Positions 37,041 to 46,216 are shown, numbered from the stretch's first letter. The stretch is DNA of 64,000 nt from Leptolyngbya sp. SIO1E4 (GCA_010672825.2 JAAHFU020000002.1:818001-882000), one strand, 5' to 3'. Numbers and translations: made by a program. Notes: generated by a model from the letters alone, not told the origin.

Positions 37041-38363
37041 GTGTATTCACCCATGATGCAAACGGTTTATCAACAGCGGCGGGATGCTCTGATGCCCGCG
37101 ATTGGTCAGGGAACAGCGGTGTTTGCAAGTGCGCCGATGGCGGTCATGCACAATGATGTGGAACATACCTTTCGGCAAGATAGCGATTTCTATTACCTCA
37201 CCGGGTTTGATGAACCGGGGGCGGTAGCCGTTCTCGCACCTCACCATGAAGAGCATCGCTTTGTCCTATTCGTTCGCCCCAATGATAAGGAGAAGGAGAT
37301 TTGGTCAGGGCGGCGGCTGGGGGTAGACGCTGCCAAGGAACGCTTGGGTGCTGATGAGGTGTTTCCTATCCATGAGCTGGACGAAAAACTGCCCGAATAT
37401 TTGCAGGGGGGCGATCGCCTCTACTATCACTTTGGTCACGATGAAACCCTTAACGGCAAAATCCTGCGGCACTGGCAGCGGTTGCTAGCAACCTATGTCA
37501 AGCGAGGCACTGGCCCGGTGGCCATTGAAGATGCCCGTTTGCTGCTGCAGGGCATGCGGCGAGTTAAAGGCCCGGAAGAATTGGCGCTAATTCGTAAGGC
37601 GATCGCAGCCTCGGTTAAAGCCCACAACCATGCACGGGAAATTGCGCAGCCTGGCCGCTATGAGTATGAAATTCAAGCCGAGATGGAGCATCTCTTTAAG
37701 CGGGCGGGCGGTGGCCCTGCCTATCCCTCAATTGTGGCATCGGGGGAAAACGCCTGCATTCTTCACTACATCGAGAATACGCGCCAAATGCAGGCAGGGG
37801 ATTTACTGCTAATTGATGCGGGCGGCTGCATCGACTACTACAACGCCGACATTACCCGCACGTTTCCAGTCGCTGGGAAGTTCTCAGAAGAGCAGCGGAT
37901 TCTGTATGAACTGGTGCTAGAGGCGCAGTTGAAGGCGATCGCAGAAGTGAAACCTGGCAACCCTTTTAATGCTTTTCACGATGCTGCTGTCCGCACCATC
38001 ACGGAAGGCTTGGTTGATCTGGGCTTACTGGTCGGGGACATTGACACCCTGATTGAAGAGAAAAAGCATAAGGCATTCTTCATGCATGGCACTGGCCACT
38101 TTCTAGGGCTCGATGTCCACGATACAGGGATTTTGCGCAATGCTGACAAAACCTGGAAGCCGTTTGAAGTGGGCAATGTTGTCACGGTAGAACCGGGAAT
38201 TTACATCACGCCAGACTATCAGCCTGAGGAAGGGCAGCCTGAGGTGGAACCACGCTGGCGCGGCATTGGCATCCGCATCGAAGATGATGTGTTGGTAACA
38301 GCCACCGGCCATGAGGTGCTGACGGCAGGCGTACCGAAAGCCTTAGCAGATATGGAAGCTTAG
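37041..38363 (+). CDS. pepP: Aminopeptidase P family protein (Xaa-Pro aminopeptidase)
   Basis: The 440-residue product has an aminopeptidase P N-terminal domain (YQQRRDALMPAIG, DVEHTFRQDSDFYYLTGFDEPGAV) and a pita-bread metallopeptidase domain with all five metal ligands: the aspartates of LLIDAGGCIDYYNADITRTF, H in MHGTGHFLGLDVHD, E in VTVEPGIYI and E in GIGIRIEDDVLVT. It removes N-terminal residues that precede proline, using manganese. The start given is a GTG at 37041; an ATG at 37053 (MMQTVYQQRR) is an equal candidate and shortens it by four residues. The gene stands alone. Confidence 0.93.
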   Translation: MYSPMMQTVYQQRRDALMPAIGQGTAVFASAPMAVMHNDVEHTFRQDSDFYYLTGFDEPGAVAVLAPHHEEHRFVLFVRPNDKEKEIWSGRRLGVDAAKERLGADEVFPIHELDEKLPEYLQGGDRLYYHFGHDETLNGKILRHWQRLLATYVKRGTGPVAIEDARLLLQGMRRVKGPEELALIRKAIAASVKAHNHAREIAQPGRYEYEIQAEMEHLFKRAGGGPAYPSIVASGENACILHYIENTRQMQAGDLLLIDAGGCIDYYNADITRTFPVAGKFSEEQRILYELVLEAQLKAIAEVKPGNPFNAFHDAAVRTITEGLVDLGLLVGDIDTLIEEKKHKAFFMHGTGHFLGLDVHDTGILRNADKTWKPFEVGNVVTVEPGIYITPDYQPEEGQPEVEPRWRGIGIRIEDDVLVTATGHEVLTAGVPKALADMEA

Positions 38364-38483
38364 GGCGATCGCGCTTCTCTCATAGAGAGATCCACCCATA
38401 GAGACATCAAACAGCCATTTGTAGGATGTTTCCTTACGGGGCTGTGATGCAACAATAGTGCTATCAGGGCCAACGTTTTCTCT

Positions 38484-38732
38484 ATGACACGCGAAGAACT
38501 CCTATCCCGAATATCTGTCAATCCCAACATCTGCTTTGGTAAGCCCTGCATTCGTGGTCATCGGATTTGGGTATCGCTCATTTTGGACTTCTTGGCGAGT
38601 GGAATGACCATCGCAGAAGTATTAGAAGATTACCCCAGTTTAGAAGAGGCAGATATTTATGCCTGTTTGGTGTACGGGGCAGAGATGAGCCGTGAGCGGT
38701 ATGTTGACATTCCTTTGGAGGCCACCGCGTGA
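38484..38732 (+). CDS. DUF433 antitoxin-like protein
   Basis: The 82-residue product is a full DUF433 domain: LLSRISVNPNICFGKPCIRG, then RIWVSLILDFLASGMTIAEV, LEDYPSLEEADIYACLVYG. DUF433 proteins are winged-helix/HTH proteins that usually sit in front of a DUF5615 PIN-like nuclease and are thought to be its antitoxin. Here the partner, which overlaps the DUF433 stop codon (GTGA), breaks off after 15 codons. The gene is thus an orphan and could act as a stand-alone DNA-binding regulator. Confidence 0.88.
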   Translation: MTREELLSRISVNPNICFGKPCIRGHRIWVSLILDFLASGMTIAEVLEDYPSLEEADIYACLVYGAEMSRERYVDIPLEATA

Positions 38733-38776
38733 GACTCAAGCTGGATGAGAATATTGGGCAACGAGGGAACGGTTGA
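38729..38776 (+). pseudogene. Remnant of a DUF5615 PIN-like toxin gene
   Basis: From the GTG that overlaps the antitoxin stop, the frame reads VRLKLDENIGQRGNG and then TGA. This is the conserved start of DUF5615 nucleases (a strand, LDEN with the catalytic aspartate, then a short helix). The rest, about 95 residues in the family, is missing. A shifted frame continues a few codons (GLEQGV) before a REP-like palindrome begins at 38833. Confidence 0.65.
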
Positions 38777-38832
38777 GGGGCTTGAGCAAGGGGTTGCGGT
38801 ATGAGTACGTCGCCACAAATATCCCTCACACT

Positions 38833-38918
38833 TGTCATATCGCAGTGAAGCGAAGCGAAATCGAGATATCTCGGTGTATTGCGTGAGATTGAGATTTCTC
38901 CCTTTGATCGAAATGACA
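38833..38918. repeat. REP/MITE-like palindromic element
   Basis: The left end TGTCATATCG and the right end CGAAATGACA are inverted copies with one mismatch. The inside (GAAGCGAAGCGAAATCGAG; GAGATTTCTCCCTTTGATCG) has the familiar composition of bacterial TGTCATTTCGA-type repeats. It lies directly behind the truncated toxin. The remaining bases to 39105 hold no gene. Confidence 0.65.
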
Positions 38919-39105
38919 TCTTTGAAATACTTATGGCAACCTACTTAGCACCTGAGCCATAGGTACGGCTTCACTAAGCTTGCCAAATAACCCCAGCGGT
39001 ATCTCAGGCTCATTTCTAGAGCGTTATCTCTGAAAGAAATGCTACTTTCAATTTGACTTTACCCCTGATGTAAACTCTGTCGCTTCATCAATCAAAACTG
39101 ATTAC

Positions 39106-39132
39106 AAAGGGCACAGATCACGTGTGCCCTTT
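39106..39132 (-). terminator. Terminator of cydAB
   Basis: AAAGGGCACA and TGTGCCCTTT form a perfect 10-bp stem around seven bases, flanked by A- and T-runs, 30 bases past the cydB stop on the minus strand. Confidence 0.75.
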
Positions 39133-39162
39133 GTTGAAAACAGTGAGTGCTCTCCTAACTCA

Positions 39163-40194
39163 TCATCCCGTTTCACCGTAGGAGGAGTCGTCGGCAATTT
39201 TGCCGCGAAATACGATGTAGTTGTAGATGTTATAGAACAGCAGAATCGGAATCAAAAATCCGATGAACGTGAGCATGAACACCAGAGAACTCGGGGCCGC
39301 TGCCGCCTCGTAAATGGTGACACTGGGGGGAATGATTTCTGGGAAAATCACAAACCCTAGGCCAATAAACGACAAGGCAAACAGAAAAAACGTCCAGATA
39401 ATGGGGGTGTTGTCTTCCCGGCGACGGAGACTCCGCAGCAGTAAGAACACCAGCAACAGCGCTAAAACAGGGATCACGCCAAAGATATAGAGTAAGGGAG
39501 GCTCTAATAAGCGCGATCGCAGCTGCTCAGAAAAAACCGGGGTTGTGACCGTGATAAAGGCTGCCCCGACTAGCGTAGTCCAGGCGGCAATGGTCGCAGT
39601 TCGGTAATGAGAATTTTGCAGCTCCCCCGTGGTTTTGAGAATCAGGTAGGTTGACCCGACCAAAACATAGGCCTGAATCAGCGTAAGCGCCACCACCACC
39701 GAACGCCAGGTGAGCCAGTCCCAAATGCCGCCAGAAAAATGCCCGGCAGCATCGACTTGGATGCCCTCAAACACGCTGCCCAGGGCGAACCCCTGACCGA
39801 GGGCGGCTAGGAAACTGCCAACCCCAAAGGCAACATTCCACACCAGCTTATTATCGGCATTTTCCCGAAATTCAAAGGAAACGGCCCGTAAAATTAAGCC
39901 TACGACCATAATTACAGCCGGTAAGTAGAGCGCCGTTAAAATCGTGGCATAGGCCAGGGGAAACGCCCCAAACAGAGAGCCCCCCATCAAAACCAACCAG
40001 GTTTCGTTAGCGTCCCAGACGTTGCCCAAACTTGTCATTAGGATGCTGCGTCGCTCTTCACTCCCCGAGGTCAGCGACAAAATACCGACCCCTAGGTCAA
40101 AGCCATCCAACAGCACATACAGAAAAAGAAAGAGGCCCAAGATAAAGAACCATACCTGGGGCAAAAACTTAGCGAGTGGGTCAAGTTGTTCCAC
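39163..40194 (-). CDS. cydB: Cytochrome bd-type quinol oxidase subunit II
   Basis: The 343-residue product is a CydB protein with about eight membrane helices: FFILGLFLFLYVLLDGFDLG, then NVWDANETWLVLMGGSLFGAFPLAY, LILRAVSFEFRE and LWDWLTWRS-like loops. CydB pairs with CydA to make a quinol:oxygen oxidoreductase in the cytoplasmic or thylakoid membrane that takes electrons from reduced quinone. It starts nine bases after the cydA stop, so the two are co-transcribed. A terminator lies just after it. The length is usual for cyanobacterial and CIO-type CydB. Confidence 0.96.
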   Translation of the reverse strand: MEQLDPLAKFLPQVWFFILGLFLFLYVLLDGFDLGVGILSLTSGSEERRSILMTSLGNVWDANETWLVLMGGSLFGAFPLAYATILTALYLPAVIMVVGLILRAVSFEFRENADNKLVWNVAFGVGSFLAALGQGFALGSVFEGIQVDAAGHFSGGIWDWLTWRSVVVALTLIQAYVLVGSTYLILKTTGELQNSHYRTATIAAWTTLVGAAFITVTTPVFSEQLRSRLLEPPLLYIFGVIPVLALLLVFLLLRSLRRREDNTPIIWTFFLFALSFIGLGFVIFPEIIPPSVTIYEAAAAPSSLVFMLTFIGFLIPILLFYNIYNYIVFRGKIADDSSYGETG

Positions 40195-40203
40195 AATCCC
40201 CTC

Positions 40204-41640
40204 CTACTGCTGAGCTTCGACAGGACGGCTGTTCGGTTCATGTTGCGCCTGGCTCAGACGCGGCACTTTCAACTCTGGCAGAGGCAGCTCCAAATTAGGC
40301 CCCTTGCGAATAATGCGGCTGCCGAAGAATAAAAATGCGCTCAAAAACACGATGTAGAAGGCAGACAGCCCCGTTAAGGAGAAAAGAACTTCACCCGCCG
40401 GGATGTTTGAGGCTGATTCAACCGTCCGCATTTCGCCATAGACAATCCAGGGCTGACGACCGACACAGCGTACAATCCAGCCGGTTTCTACCGCGAGATA
40501 TCCGAGGGGGGCAGCAAAAATCCAGGCTCGCAGCAACCATCTCTGATCACTAATGTCAGCCTCAGTCAGTTTGCCTCGCAGCCACTGCAGCATGGTCACA
40601 GCGGCTAAGGTAGCTAAAAATAGCCCAATGCCCACCATGATGCGGAAGGAATAATAAATGAGCCCCACCATGTGAGGGCGATTTTCAGGCGCCCATTCCT
40701 TTAGACCCAGCACCGGCTCGGTGAGCTTAGGTTTCAGTTCTAACAGGTAGCTGAGGGCACCAGGAATTTTAATCTCCCAGGTGTTTTCCTCCGCCTGGTC
40801 GTTCGGAATTGCCAGCAAGCTCCAGTCTGCTCGGGCTTCAGCCGGAACCGTTTCCCATTGCGCTTCCATGGCAGCGAGCTTAGTGGGCTGATAGTGGTAA
40901 ACCTGCTCAGCACTGAGGTGCCCAATGAAAACTTGCAGGGGGGCCACGATGAACAAGGTGGCCAGCACCACTTTCAGAGACTTACTGAAGAAACCAGGAT
41001 GGCGGCGGTTGATCAGGTACCAGGCACTAATCCCACCAATGACAAAGAGAGAGGTTTCTAACGTGGCAAAGAACATATGGAGAAAGCTGTTGACCATAAA
41101 CGGGTTGGCGATCGCCCGAAAATAGTCCTGCACCACGAACTTACCGTTCACAAAAATGCCTCCAGCTGGGGTTTGTAGCCAGGAGTTGGCCGACAAAATC
41201 CAGAAGGTAGACAGGTTGGCCCCAATGGCGACCAAAATCGTAGACAGGTAGTGAATTACTGGGGGAACCCGGTTCCAGCCAAAGAGCATGATGCCGAGGA
41301 AACTGGCTTCTAGCATGAAGGCCATGGTGCCTTCAAATCCTAGAACGGTGCCAAAAAAGTCACCCACGGCTTCGGAGAAAGGTGCCCAGTTAAGGCCAAA
41401 CTGAAAGGCCATGGGGAGCCCGGTAGCAACCCCAATGCCAAAGTTGAGCACATAAAGCTTGGCCCAAAAGCGAGCATGATGATAGTAGTCAGGATTGCGA
41501 GTCTTGAGCCACAACCCTTCAATCACAATCAGATAAATGGCCATGCCCGTGGTCAGCACTGGCCAGAGCATATGAAAAATAGCTGTCAGCGCAAACTGCA
41601 GGCGTGACAGCGCAACCGTATTTGAAAAAAAAGAATCCAT
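40204..41640 (-). CDS. cydA: Cytochrome bd-type quinol oxidase subunit I
   Basis: The 478-residue product has the CydA hallmarks: LSRLQFALTAIFHMLWPVLTTG with the heme-binding H23, the second histidine in NSFLHMFFATLETSLFVIGG, a Q-loop region near 255-320, and VGRQPWIVYGEMRT near the C-terminal part. It carries hemes b558, b595 and d (or only b-type hemes in cyanide-insensitive oxidases) and forms the quinol site. The Q-loop is short, as in the CIO type rather than the E. coli long-loop form. cydB follows after nine bases. Confidence 0.96.
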   Translation of the reverse strand: MDSFFSNTVALSRLQFALTAIFHMLWPVLTTGMAIYLIVIEGLWLKTRNPDYYHHARFWAKLYVLNFGIGVATGLPMAFQFGLNWAPFSEAVGDFFGTVLGFEGTMAFMLEASFLGIMLFGWNRVPPVIHYLSTILVAIGANLSTFWILSANSWLQTPAGGIFVNGKFVVQDYFRAIANPFMVNSFLHMFFATLETSLFVIGGISAWYLINRRHPGFFSKSLKVVLATLFIVAPLQVFIGHLSAEQVYHYQPTKLAAMEAQWETVPAEARADWSLLAIPNDQAEENTWEIKIPGALSYLLELKPKLTEPVLGLKEWAPENRPHMVGLIYYSFRIMVGIGLFLATLAAVTMLQWLRGKLTEADISDQRWLLRAWIFAAPLGYLAVETGWIVRCVGRQPWIVYGEMRTVESASNIPAGEVLFSLTGLSAFYIVFLSAFLFFGSRIIRKGPNLELPLPELKVPRLSQAQHEPNSRPVEAQQ

Positions 41641-41968
41641 GTAAGTGCGATAACCCTATTTCGAAGGCTGCTATCAACAGTTTGAAGGCACGCCTTAATC
41701 CTGAGGGAGAATTATCTGATTGAGGAATAACTTTGGAAAACTTTAATGTGATTCTGGCATGATTTTATGGTTTACATTAAACACACTAAATTCCTTATTC
41801 CATCGAAGATTGGGCGCTTTATTTTCAAGAGAGAAGTTGTTGAAATAGACCAAAAATTATTGTTGTTAAGAGAACCAAAAGATCGGCAATATTTCAAGTT
41901 AAAACTGTAGCAATGTGCATAAGGCTATATATTTTAGGTAGTGAAAAGTACCCGGGAAAACAGTTTTT
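41641..41968. other. AT-rich intergenic region upstream of cydA
   Basis: About 328 AT-rich bases. The cydA promoter should be here (minus strand), and the 3' end of the compatible-solute operon enters from the right. I could not assign promoter boxes or a terminator, though a run of As follows the permease stop on the minus strand. Confidence 0.35.
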
Positions 41969-42601
41969 TTATCCTTTATGGGCCTTTTTCGCGGGAGTGC
42001 TGTATTGCTCTAGCCAGAGCAGTAGACCATTGACGGTGAAGGCGAGTATGGCCACTGCAATTGACCCGGCCCAAATTTTGTCTAGGCGGTTGGTTTGAAT
42101 ACCGTCGAACAGGAGCTTACCCAGCCCCCCTGCGTTGAACTTAGCGCCAATGGTGGCGATCGCAATCGACACAACCGCAGCAATCCGCACGCCAGCAATG
42201 AAGACTGGCATCACCAAGGGCACCTGTACCCACCACCAGCGTTGCCACTGGCTCATGCCCATGCCCTTGGCCGCTTCTAGCACAGTTGGGCTAATGCCTG
42301 TGAGGCCCACGGTTAAGTTGCGCACCAAAATCACCTGGGTGTACAGCACCATGGCCACAATAACCGAGGTTGAATTCAGGCCAAACACCGGCACTAAAAA
42401 GATAATGAGGGCCAGACTGGGAATCGTATAAAGCACGCCCAAACACCCCATCACTGGCACCGAAAGCCAGCGATAGTGGGTAATCATCAGGGCAATCGGC
42501 ACCGCCACGAGCACCGCTACGAGCAGAGTAACGCCTGTCATCTGGACATGCTGAAGCAGCAAGTGTAATACCTCTCCAAAATTGTTGAGGAGGTAAACCA
42601 T
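41969..42601 (-). CDS. Glycine betaine/osmoprotectant ABC transporter, permease (OpuCB-like)
   Basis: The 210-residue product is a small BPD-type permease with five to six helices. MTGVTLLVAVLVAVPIALMI and GVLYTIPSLALIIFLVPVFGL are the OpuC pattern, and the EAA loop is VLEAAKGMGMSQWQRWWWVQVPLVMPVFIAGVR. Its ATG shares one base with the stop codon of the ATPase gene (TAATG). It is the only permease in the operon; OpuC systems of Bacillus have two, while some homologues form homodimers. It ends the operon. Confidence 0.92.
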   Translation of the reverse strand: MVYLLNNFGEVLHLLLQHVQMTGVTLLVAVLVAVPIALMITHYRWLSVPVMGCLGVLYTIPSLALIIFLVPVFGLNSTSVIVAMVLYTQVILVRNLTVGLTGISPTVLEAAKGMGMSQWQRWWWVQVPLVMPVFIAGVRIAAVVSIAIATIGAKFNAGGLGKLLFDGIQTNRLDKIWAGSIAVAILAFTVNGLLLWLEQYSTPAKKAHKG

Positions 42602-43593
42602 TAGCGCTGCGCTCCTACCGCAGACGCTCGAATATGGTCGAGCGTTAGCAGGCCCACAGGTTCTCCATTTTCGAGAATAGAAATCTCAGGGGAGCCGGTT
42701 CTTAAGATGAGGGAGAGGGCGTCTCGCAGATTGTCGTCAGCCTCAAGGGTTGGCTTATTGCCATTGGCATAGTCAGCGGGGAGTGCCGTCATGGCTGAGG
42801 TAACGCGCAATAGCCCCAGCTGGCGCACCATGTCGTCGGCCCCTAACAGGTTGTGAACAAAGGGATCGACAGGTTGGGTAAGAAGATTAAAGGGCGTATC
42901 AAACTGAACCACCTCCCCGGCTCGCATCACCAGGATGCGATCGCCCAACCGCAAGGCCTCCTCCACATCATGGGAGACAAACAGGATGGTTTTCCTGAGC
43001 TGCTGTTGGAGACGGATAATCTCGGCTTGCAGGGCACTCCGAGTGATAGCGTCGATAGCCCCAAACGGTTCATCCATGAGCATATATTCTGGATCGCCTG
43101 CCAGGGCACGGGCAATACCAACCCGCTGCTGTTGCCCGCCAGATAGTTGGGCTGGGTAGCGATCGCAATATTCTGCCGGGGATAGTTTAACCAGGTGCAA
43201 CAATTCGTCAACGCGAGCCTGGATACGGGGTTTAGGCCACTGCAAAAGCTTGGGTACGACAGCCACATTCTCGGCCACCGTCATATGGGGAAACAGCCCT
43301 GACTGCTGAATCACGTAGCCAATCTTTTGCCGCAGTTTAGTCGGCTTCAGCCGCCGGATGTTTTGGCCATCAATGCAGACACGTCCGGCGGTGGGTTCAT
43401 ATAACCGGTTGACCATTTTCAGCAGCGTCGTTTTGCCGCAGCCAGATGGCCCTAAAATAACGACGAGTTCTCCGGCATTAACCTGGCAGGTTACCTGATT
43501 CACTGCTGGACGAGGCGTACGCGGAAATTGTAATGAAACCTGCTCAAACTGAATACTGCCCATAACGCTGGAACTGGAGTTTTCACGAATCAA
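42601..43593 (-). CDS. Glycine betaine/osmoprotectant ABC transporter, ATP-binding protein (OpuCA-like)
   Basis: The 330-residue product has a full ABC ATPase: Walker A GPSGCGKTT, Q-loop YVIQQSGLFPHMT, signature LSGGQQQRVGIARAL, Walker B YMLMDEPFGAID and the H-switch VSHDVEE. The C-terminal 90 residues (ADDMVRQLGLLRVTSAMTAL, SLILRTGSPEISILENGEPVGLLTLDHIRAS) are a reduced CBS-like module, as in OpuA/OpuC ATPases where CBS pairs sense ionic strength. The start could be the ATG at 43563 (MGSIQFEQVSLQ), which removes ten residues without family support. It lies between the binding-protein and permease genes. Confidence 0.93.
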   Translation of the reverse strand: MIRENSSSSVMGSIQFEQVSLQFPRTPRPAVNQVTCQVNAGELVVILGPSGCGKTTLLKMVNRLYEPTAGRVCIDGQNIRRLKPTKLRQKIGYVIQQSGLFPHMTVAENVAVVPKLLQWPKPRIQARVDELLHLVKLSPAEYCDRYPAQLSGGQQQRVGIARALAGDPEYMLMDEPFGAIDAITRSALQAEIIRLQQQLRKTILFVSHDVEEALRLGDRILVMRAGEVVQFDTPFNLLTQPVDPFVHNLLGADDMVRQLGLLRVTSAMTALPADYANGNKPTLEADDNLRDALSLILRTGSPEISILENGEPVGLLTLDHIRASAVGAQR

Positions 43594-43645
43594 ATTTTCA
43601 ACGGTGTCATACCAGTAGAGAAGCTGATATGGGCATTTTTCACGA

Positions 43646-44560
43646 CTAGCCCTCGTCTTCTAGCCAGCCAGATGACAACAAAAATTCCCGAGCCACATCC
43701 TCAGGTTCCTGTTCTTCCCCTGAGACCTGATAGTTTAGCCCCTGCATCACCTCATCCGTAATGAGGGGGGAAAGCGTATTCAAAAGGTCGGTAATTTCTG
43801 GGTTGGCGTCCAACAATTCCTGCCGAACGACGGGCGCAACTTGATAGGGCGGAAAAAGCTGCTGGTCATCTTCCAGCACCATCAGGTTGAAGGCACTAAT
43901 TTCACCATCGGTGCCAAACGCCACCGCGACGTCGGCCTCGCCATCAACAAGCCCCTTGTATCGCAGCCCTGGGTCAACCGCTTTATAGGCTTTGAGCTGA
44001 AAGTCACCATAGGCCGTTTTGAGGCCGACTAACCCATCCTCCCGCACTTCAAACTCGGGCGGCCCAATCAGGGTTAAATTGCTGGCCTGGGAGACCATGT
44101 CTGAAATCGTCGTGATCCCCAATTCGCTAGACCGCTCTTGGGTCATCGCTAGGGCCTGGGTATTGTTCATCGGGGCAGGCTCTAGCCACACTAAGTTGAA
44201 CTGCGCTTTGTATTCGGTGGCAACGGTTTCATAAACGGCTGCTGGATCACTATTGGCAGGCTCTTTCAAGACCGTCAGCAAGCCTGTGCCCGTATATTCT
44301 GGGTAGAGGTCGATTTCACCGCTTTCAAGCGCGGCTTGGGCAACCGGAGTCCCCCCCAAGTTGAGTTTGCGCTCTACGGTAAATCCGGCGTCTTCTAAAA
44401 CCAAGGCGTAAATTTCGCCTAAAATCAGCTGTTCGGTAAAGTCTTTAGACCCAATCTTAATCACATCGCTGCTGCCTACGGTGCCTGTGCAAGCCACGAT
44501 CGCGATCGCGCTACATAGACACAAAACAACAGGGGCTAACCATCGACGCAACAGTTTCAT
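43646..44560 (-). CDS. Glycine betaine/osmoprotectant ABC transporter, substrate-binding lipoprotein (OpuCC-like)
   Basis: I use the ATG at 44560, which gives a normal lipoprotein signal peptide (MKLLRRWLAPVVLCLCSAIA, then VAC as lipobox); the ATG at 44620 would put 20 odd residues in front of it. The mature part is an OpuAC-type binding protein: IKIGSKDFTEQLILGEIYAL, LNLGGTPVAQAALESGEIDLYPEYTGTGL and a C-terminal LLDANPEITDLLNTLSPLI. It captures quaternary amines such as glycine betaine or choline for the ATPase and permease that follow in the same operon, after 52 bases. These genes probably serve salt tolerance, an important trait in cyanobacteria. Confidence 0.92.
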   Translation of the reverse strand: MKLLRRWLAPVVLCLCSAIAIVACTGTVGSSDVIKIGSKDFTEQLILGEIYALVLEDAGFTVERKLNLGGTPVAQAALESGEIDLYPEYTGTGLLTVLKEPANSDPAAVYETVATEYKAQFNLVWLEPAPMNNTQALAMTQERSSELGITTISDMVSQASNLTLIGPPEFEVREDGLVGLKTAYGDFQLKAYKAVDPGLRYKGLVDGEADVAVAFGTDGEISAFNLMVLEDDQQLFPPYQVAPVVRQELLDANPEITDLLNTLSPLITDEVMQGLNYQVSGEEQEPEDVAREFLLSSGWLEDEG

Positions 44561-44841
44561 GACGGCTACACTCTTAGCTCTGCATAAAGGCCGTAAAATG
44601 CATGTCTTAGACGATAACACTGTGGTTATTATCCTCTATGGGCCGCACGTCTGAGTTTTTGTCTCTTGCGTTGCATAAACGGGCAGGTAAACACTACCTG
44701 GCCACCCTCTAGCAAAAGGCAGAAAGCAGAAGGCAGCAATAAACACCTTGCTGCATAAGAATTCCAGGAAATCTGAGTGCCCTAACGAGCATTTCAGGTG
44801 CCATATCAACGCAGCAGGGGCACGGCTGAAAAAGTCAGCTT

Positions 44842-46035
44842 TCATGGCTGCCCTGTGGCTGCCGGGGGGGTGATGCCTTGGCGCACCAGATTAGCTTCAA
44901 GGTCTCGTAAGAACCGAAAGTCCTCTTCGGGTAAAGCGCGATGGCCCTGGGCAGGCTCTGGTCTTAAAAAGTCAAAAACAGTTCGAAATTCATCTTTACT
45001 GATCTCAAGGGGGGCCTCTAGATGGCAAGGAATAATCCGTTCAAAATGCCATTGTGTCACTTGGTCAACCCACGCTAAAACTGCCGTGACGTCTCGATTA
45101 AAAATGAGGGTTTGCAGTACGGGTGCAACAAAGGGGCGTCCTTCTCCATACAGCGCCCAAAAGGAATTCTCCCAATCGGACTGCCAGCGAAAAGGATACA
45201 ACCCAAAATAAGCCTGACGGGAGCGATCGGGCGCGTTACGGGCTTCCCGTAGGGCTTCGCCTAAGCTTGGAACCTCTAAGGCATGGGGCTGAAAATAGAA
45301 GGCAAACAGGGCAATGCGGTGCCAACCCCGACGCCGGGCCTCAGGGCTGTCGGTCATCGGATCTTGGGCGCGATCGCGGGCATGAAACAGCAGCGGGTAG
45401 GGGTCGCTCTGAAGGATCGCAGGCGGCTCAAATGGCACAGACACCAAAGAATCCGTCAGCAGCAGGGTATGGGTCTCCCGATGAAAGAGCGCCACTTCCA
45501 CAAAGGGGCCAAGCCCCAGCTTAATTGGCCCCAAAATGGCATAGTCGAACTGATCCCCAAAGGGCACCTGGTCATCCGGAGACAAGACATGGGTGCGCTG
45601 CGGAGGCAGCCCCAACCAACTCAGGGGCAAATTGAAGGGATAACTCCACTGATGGGGGGCAACGTAGACCTGGGCCTGGGGAAAGCGGCGGGCAAACGGC
45701 CCCACAAACACTTTGTGCTCAATGCCCGTAGTGGTGGACATCAGGATGTAGCGAACTGGGCCATGTTCGGCTTCGAGCGATCGCATCAGGCGCATACACT
45801 CTGGAGTGGGGGCCACAGGGCAATACACCAGCAGCCCTTCAGGATGTAGCTTGATGACTGTCATTCGGATCGGCACCACCACGTAAAAGATGCCCTGGAG
45901 CTGATCAAACGTCCAAAGGGTGCCCTTGATCACTTCTTGCATTAGGGTGTGTCGCTGACCATAGGGATATAACGGCACCACGGGCCAAAAGGGCCAAGAA
46001 CGAGCTTTGCGATCGCCCATAGAAGTTGTCTGCAT
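44842..46035 (-). CDS. DUF4336 domain-containing protein
   Basis: The 397-residue product matches the cyanobacterial and plant DUF4336 family (WPFWPVVPLYPYGQRHTL, VIKGTLWTFDQLQGIFYVVVPIRMTV, FHRETHTLLLTDSLVSVP, FFARDRAQDP-like motif). The fold is thought to resemble metallo-beta-lactamases, with the strand LVYCPVAPTPECMRLM. No catalytic role is known to me. There is no signal peptide. The first six residues (MQTTSMG) allow a second ATG at 46020, a minor uncertainty. It lies between the solute transporter and the Usp gene, with no obvious functional link. Confidence 0.87.
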   Translation of the reverse strand: MQTTSMGDRKARSWPFWPVVPLYPYGQRHTLMQEVIKGTLWTFDQLQGIFYVVVPIRMTVIKLHPEGLLVYCPVAPTPECMRLMRSLEAEHGPVRYILMSTTTGIEHKVFVGPFARRFPQAQVYVAPHQWSYPFNLPLSWLGLPPQRTHVLSPDDQVPFGDQFDYAILGPIKLGLGPFVEVALFHRETHTLLLTDSLVSVPFEPPAILQSDPYPLLFHARDRAQDPMTDSPEARRRGWHRIALFAFYFQPHALEVPSLGEALREARNAPDRSRQAYFGLYPFRWQSDWENSFWALYGEGRPFVAPVLQTLIFNRDVTAVLAWVDQVTQWHFERIIPCHLEAPLEISKDEFRTVFDFLRPEPAQGHRALPEEDFRFLRDLEANLVRQGITPPAATGQP

Positions 46036-46110
46036 CTTTGAAGGCGCACCTTGACTGCTTATGCGGTCTCTAAAACCGGTCTGCTTGAATTGTAAGCCTG
46101 CTTCCCCCCT

Positions 46111-46216
46111 TACCGCGCTTATTTGAGCTTAAAGTACATCCTAGACCCCATACCCTAGACCCCAACCCCTAGACCCGGTCTTAACCCAAATGCCCTGAAC
46201 TCAACTAAGCACCATA
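46111..46216 (+). repeat. Dispersed element, copy 7 (longer variant)
   Basis: This copy has one extra seven-base-like unit: CCTAGACCCC, CCCTAGACCCC, CCCCTAGACCC. Ends are weathered (right end ACTAAGCACCATA). It is about 106 bases and lies 131 bases past the Usp stop on the minus strand, upstream of the DUF4336 gene. Confidence 0.8.

Noticed and set aside
44770-44790. TCCAGGAAATCTGAGT, resembling the inner part of the 96-bp element
   Set aside because: The match is short and no core or ends follow.
44636-44845. 69-codon minus-strand frame upstream of the binding-protein gene
   Set aside because: The composition is unlike a protein, there is no ribosome-binding site, and part of it translates a low-complexity GCAGAAGGCAG stretch.
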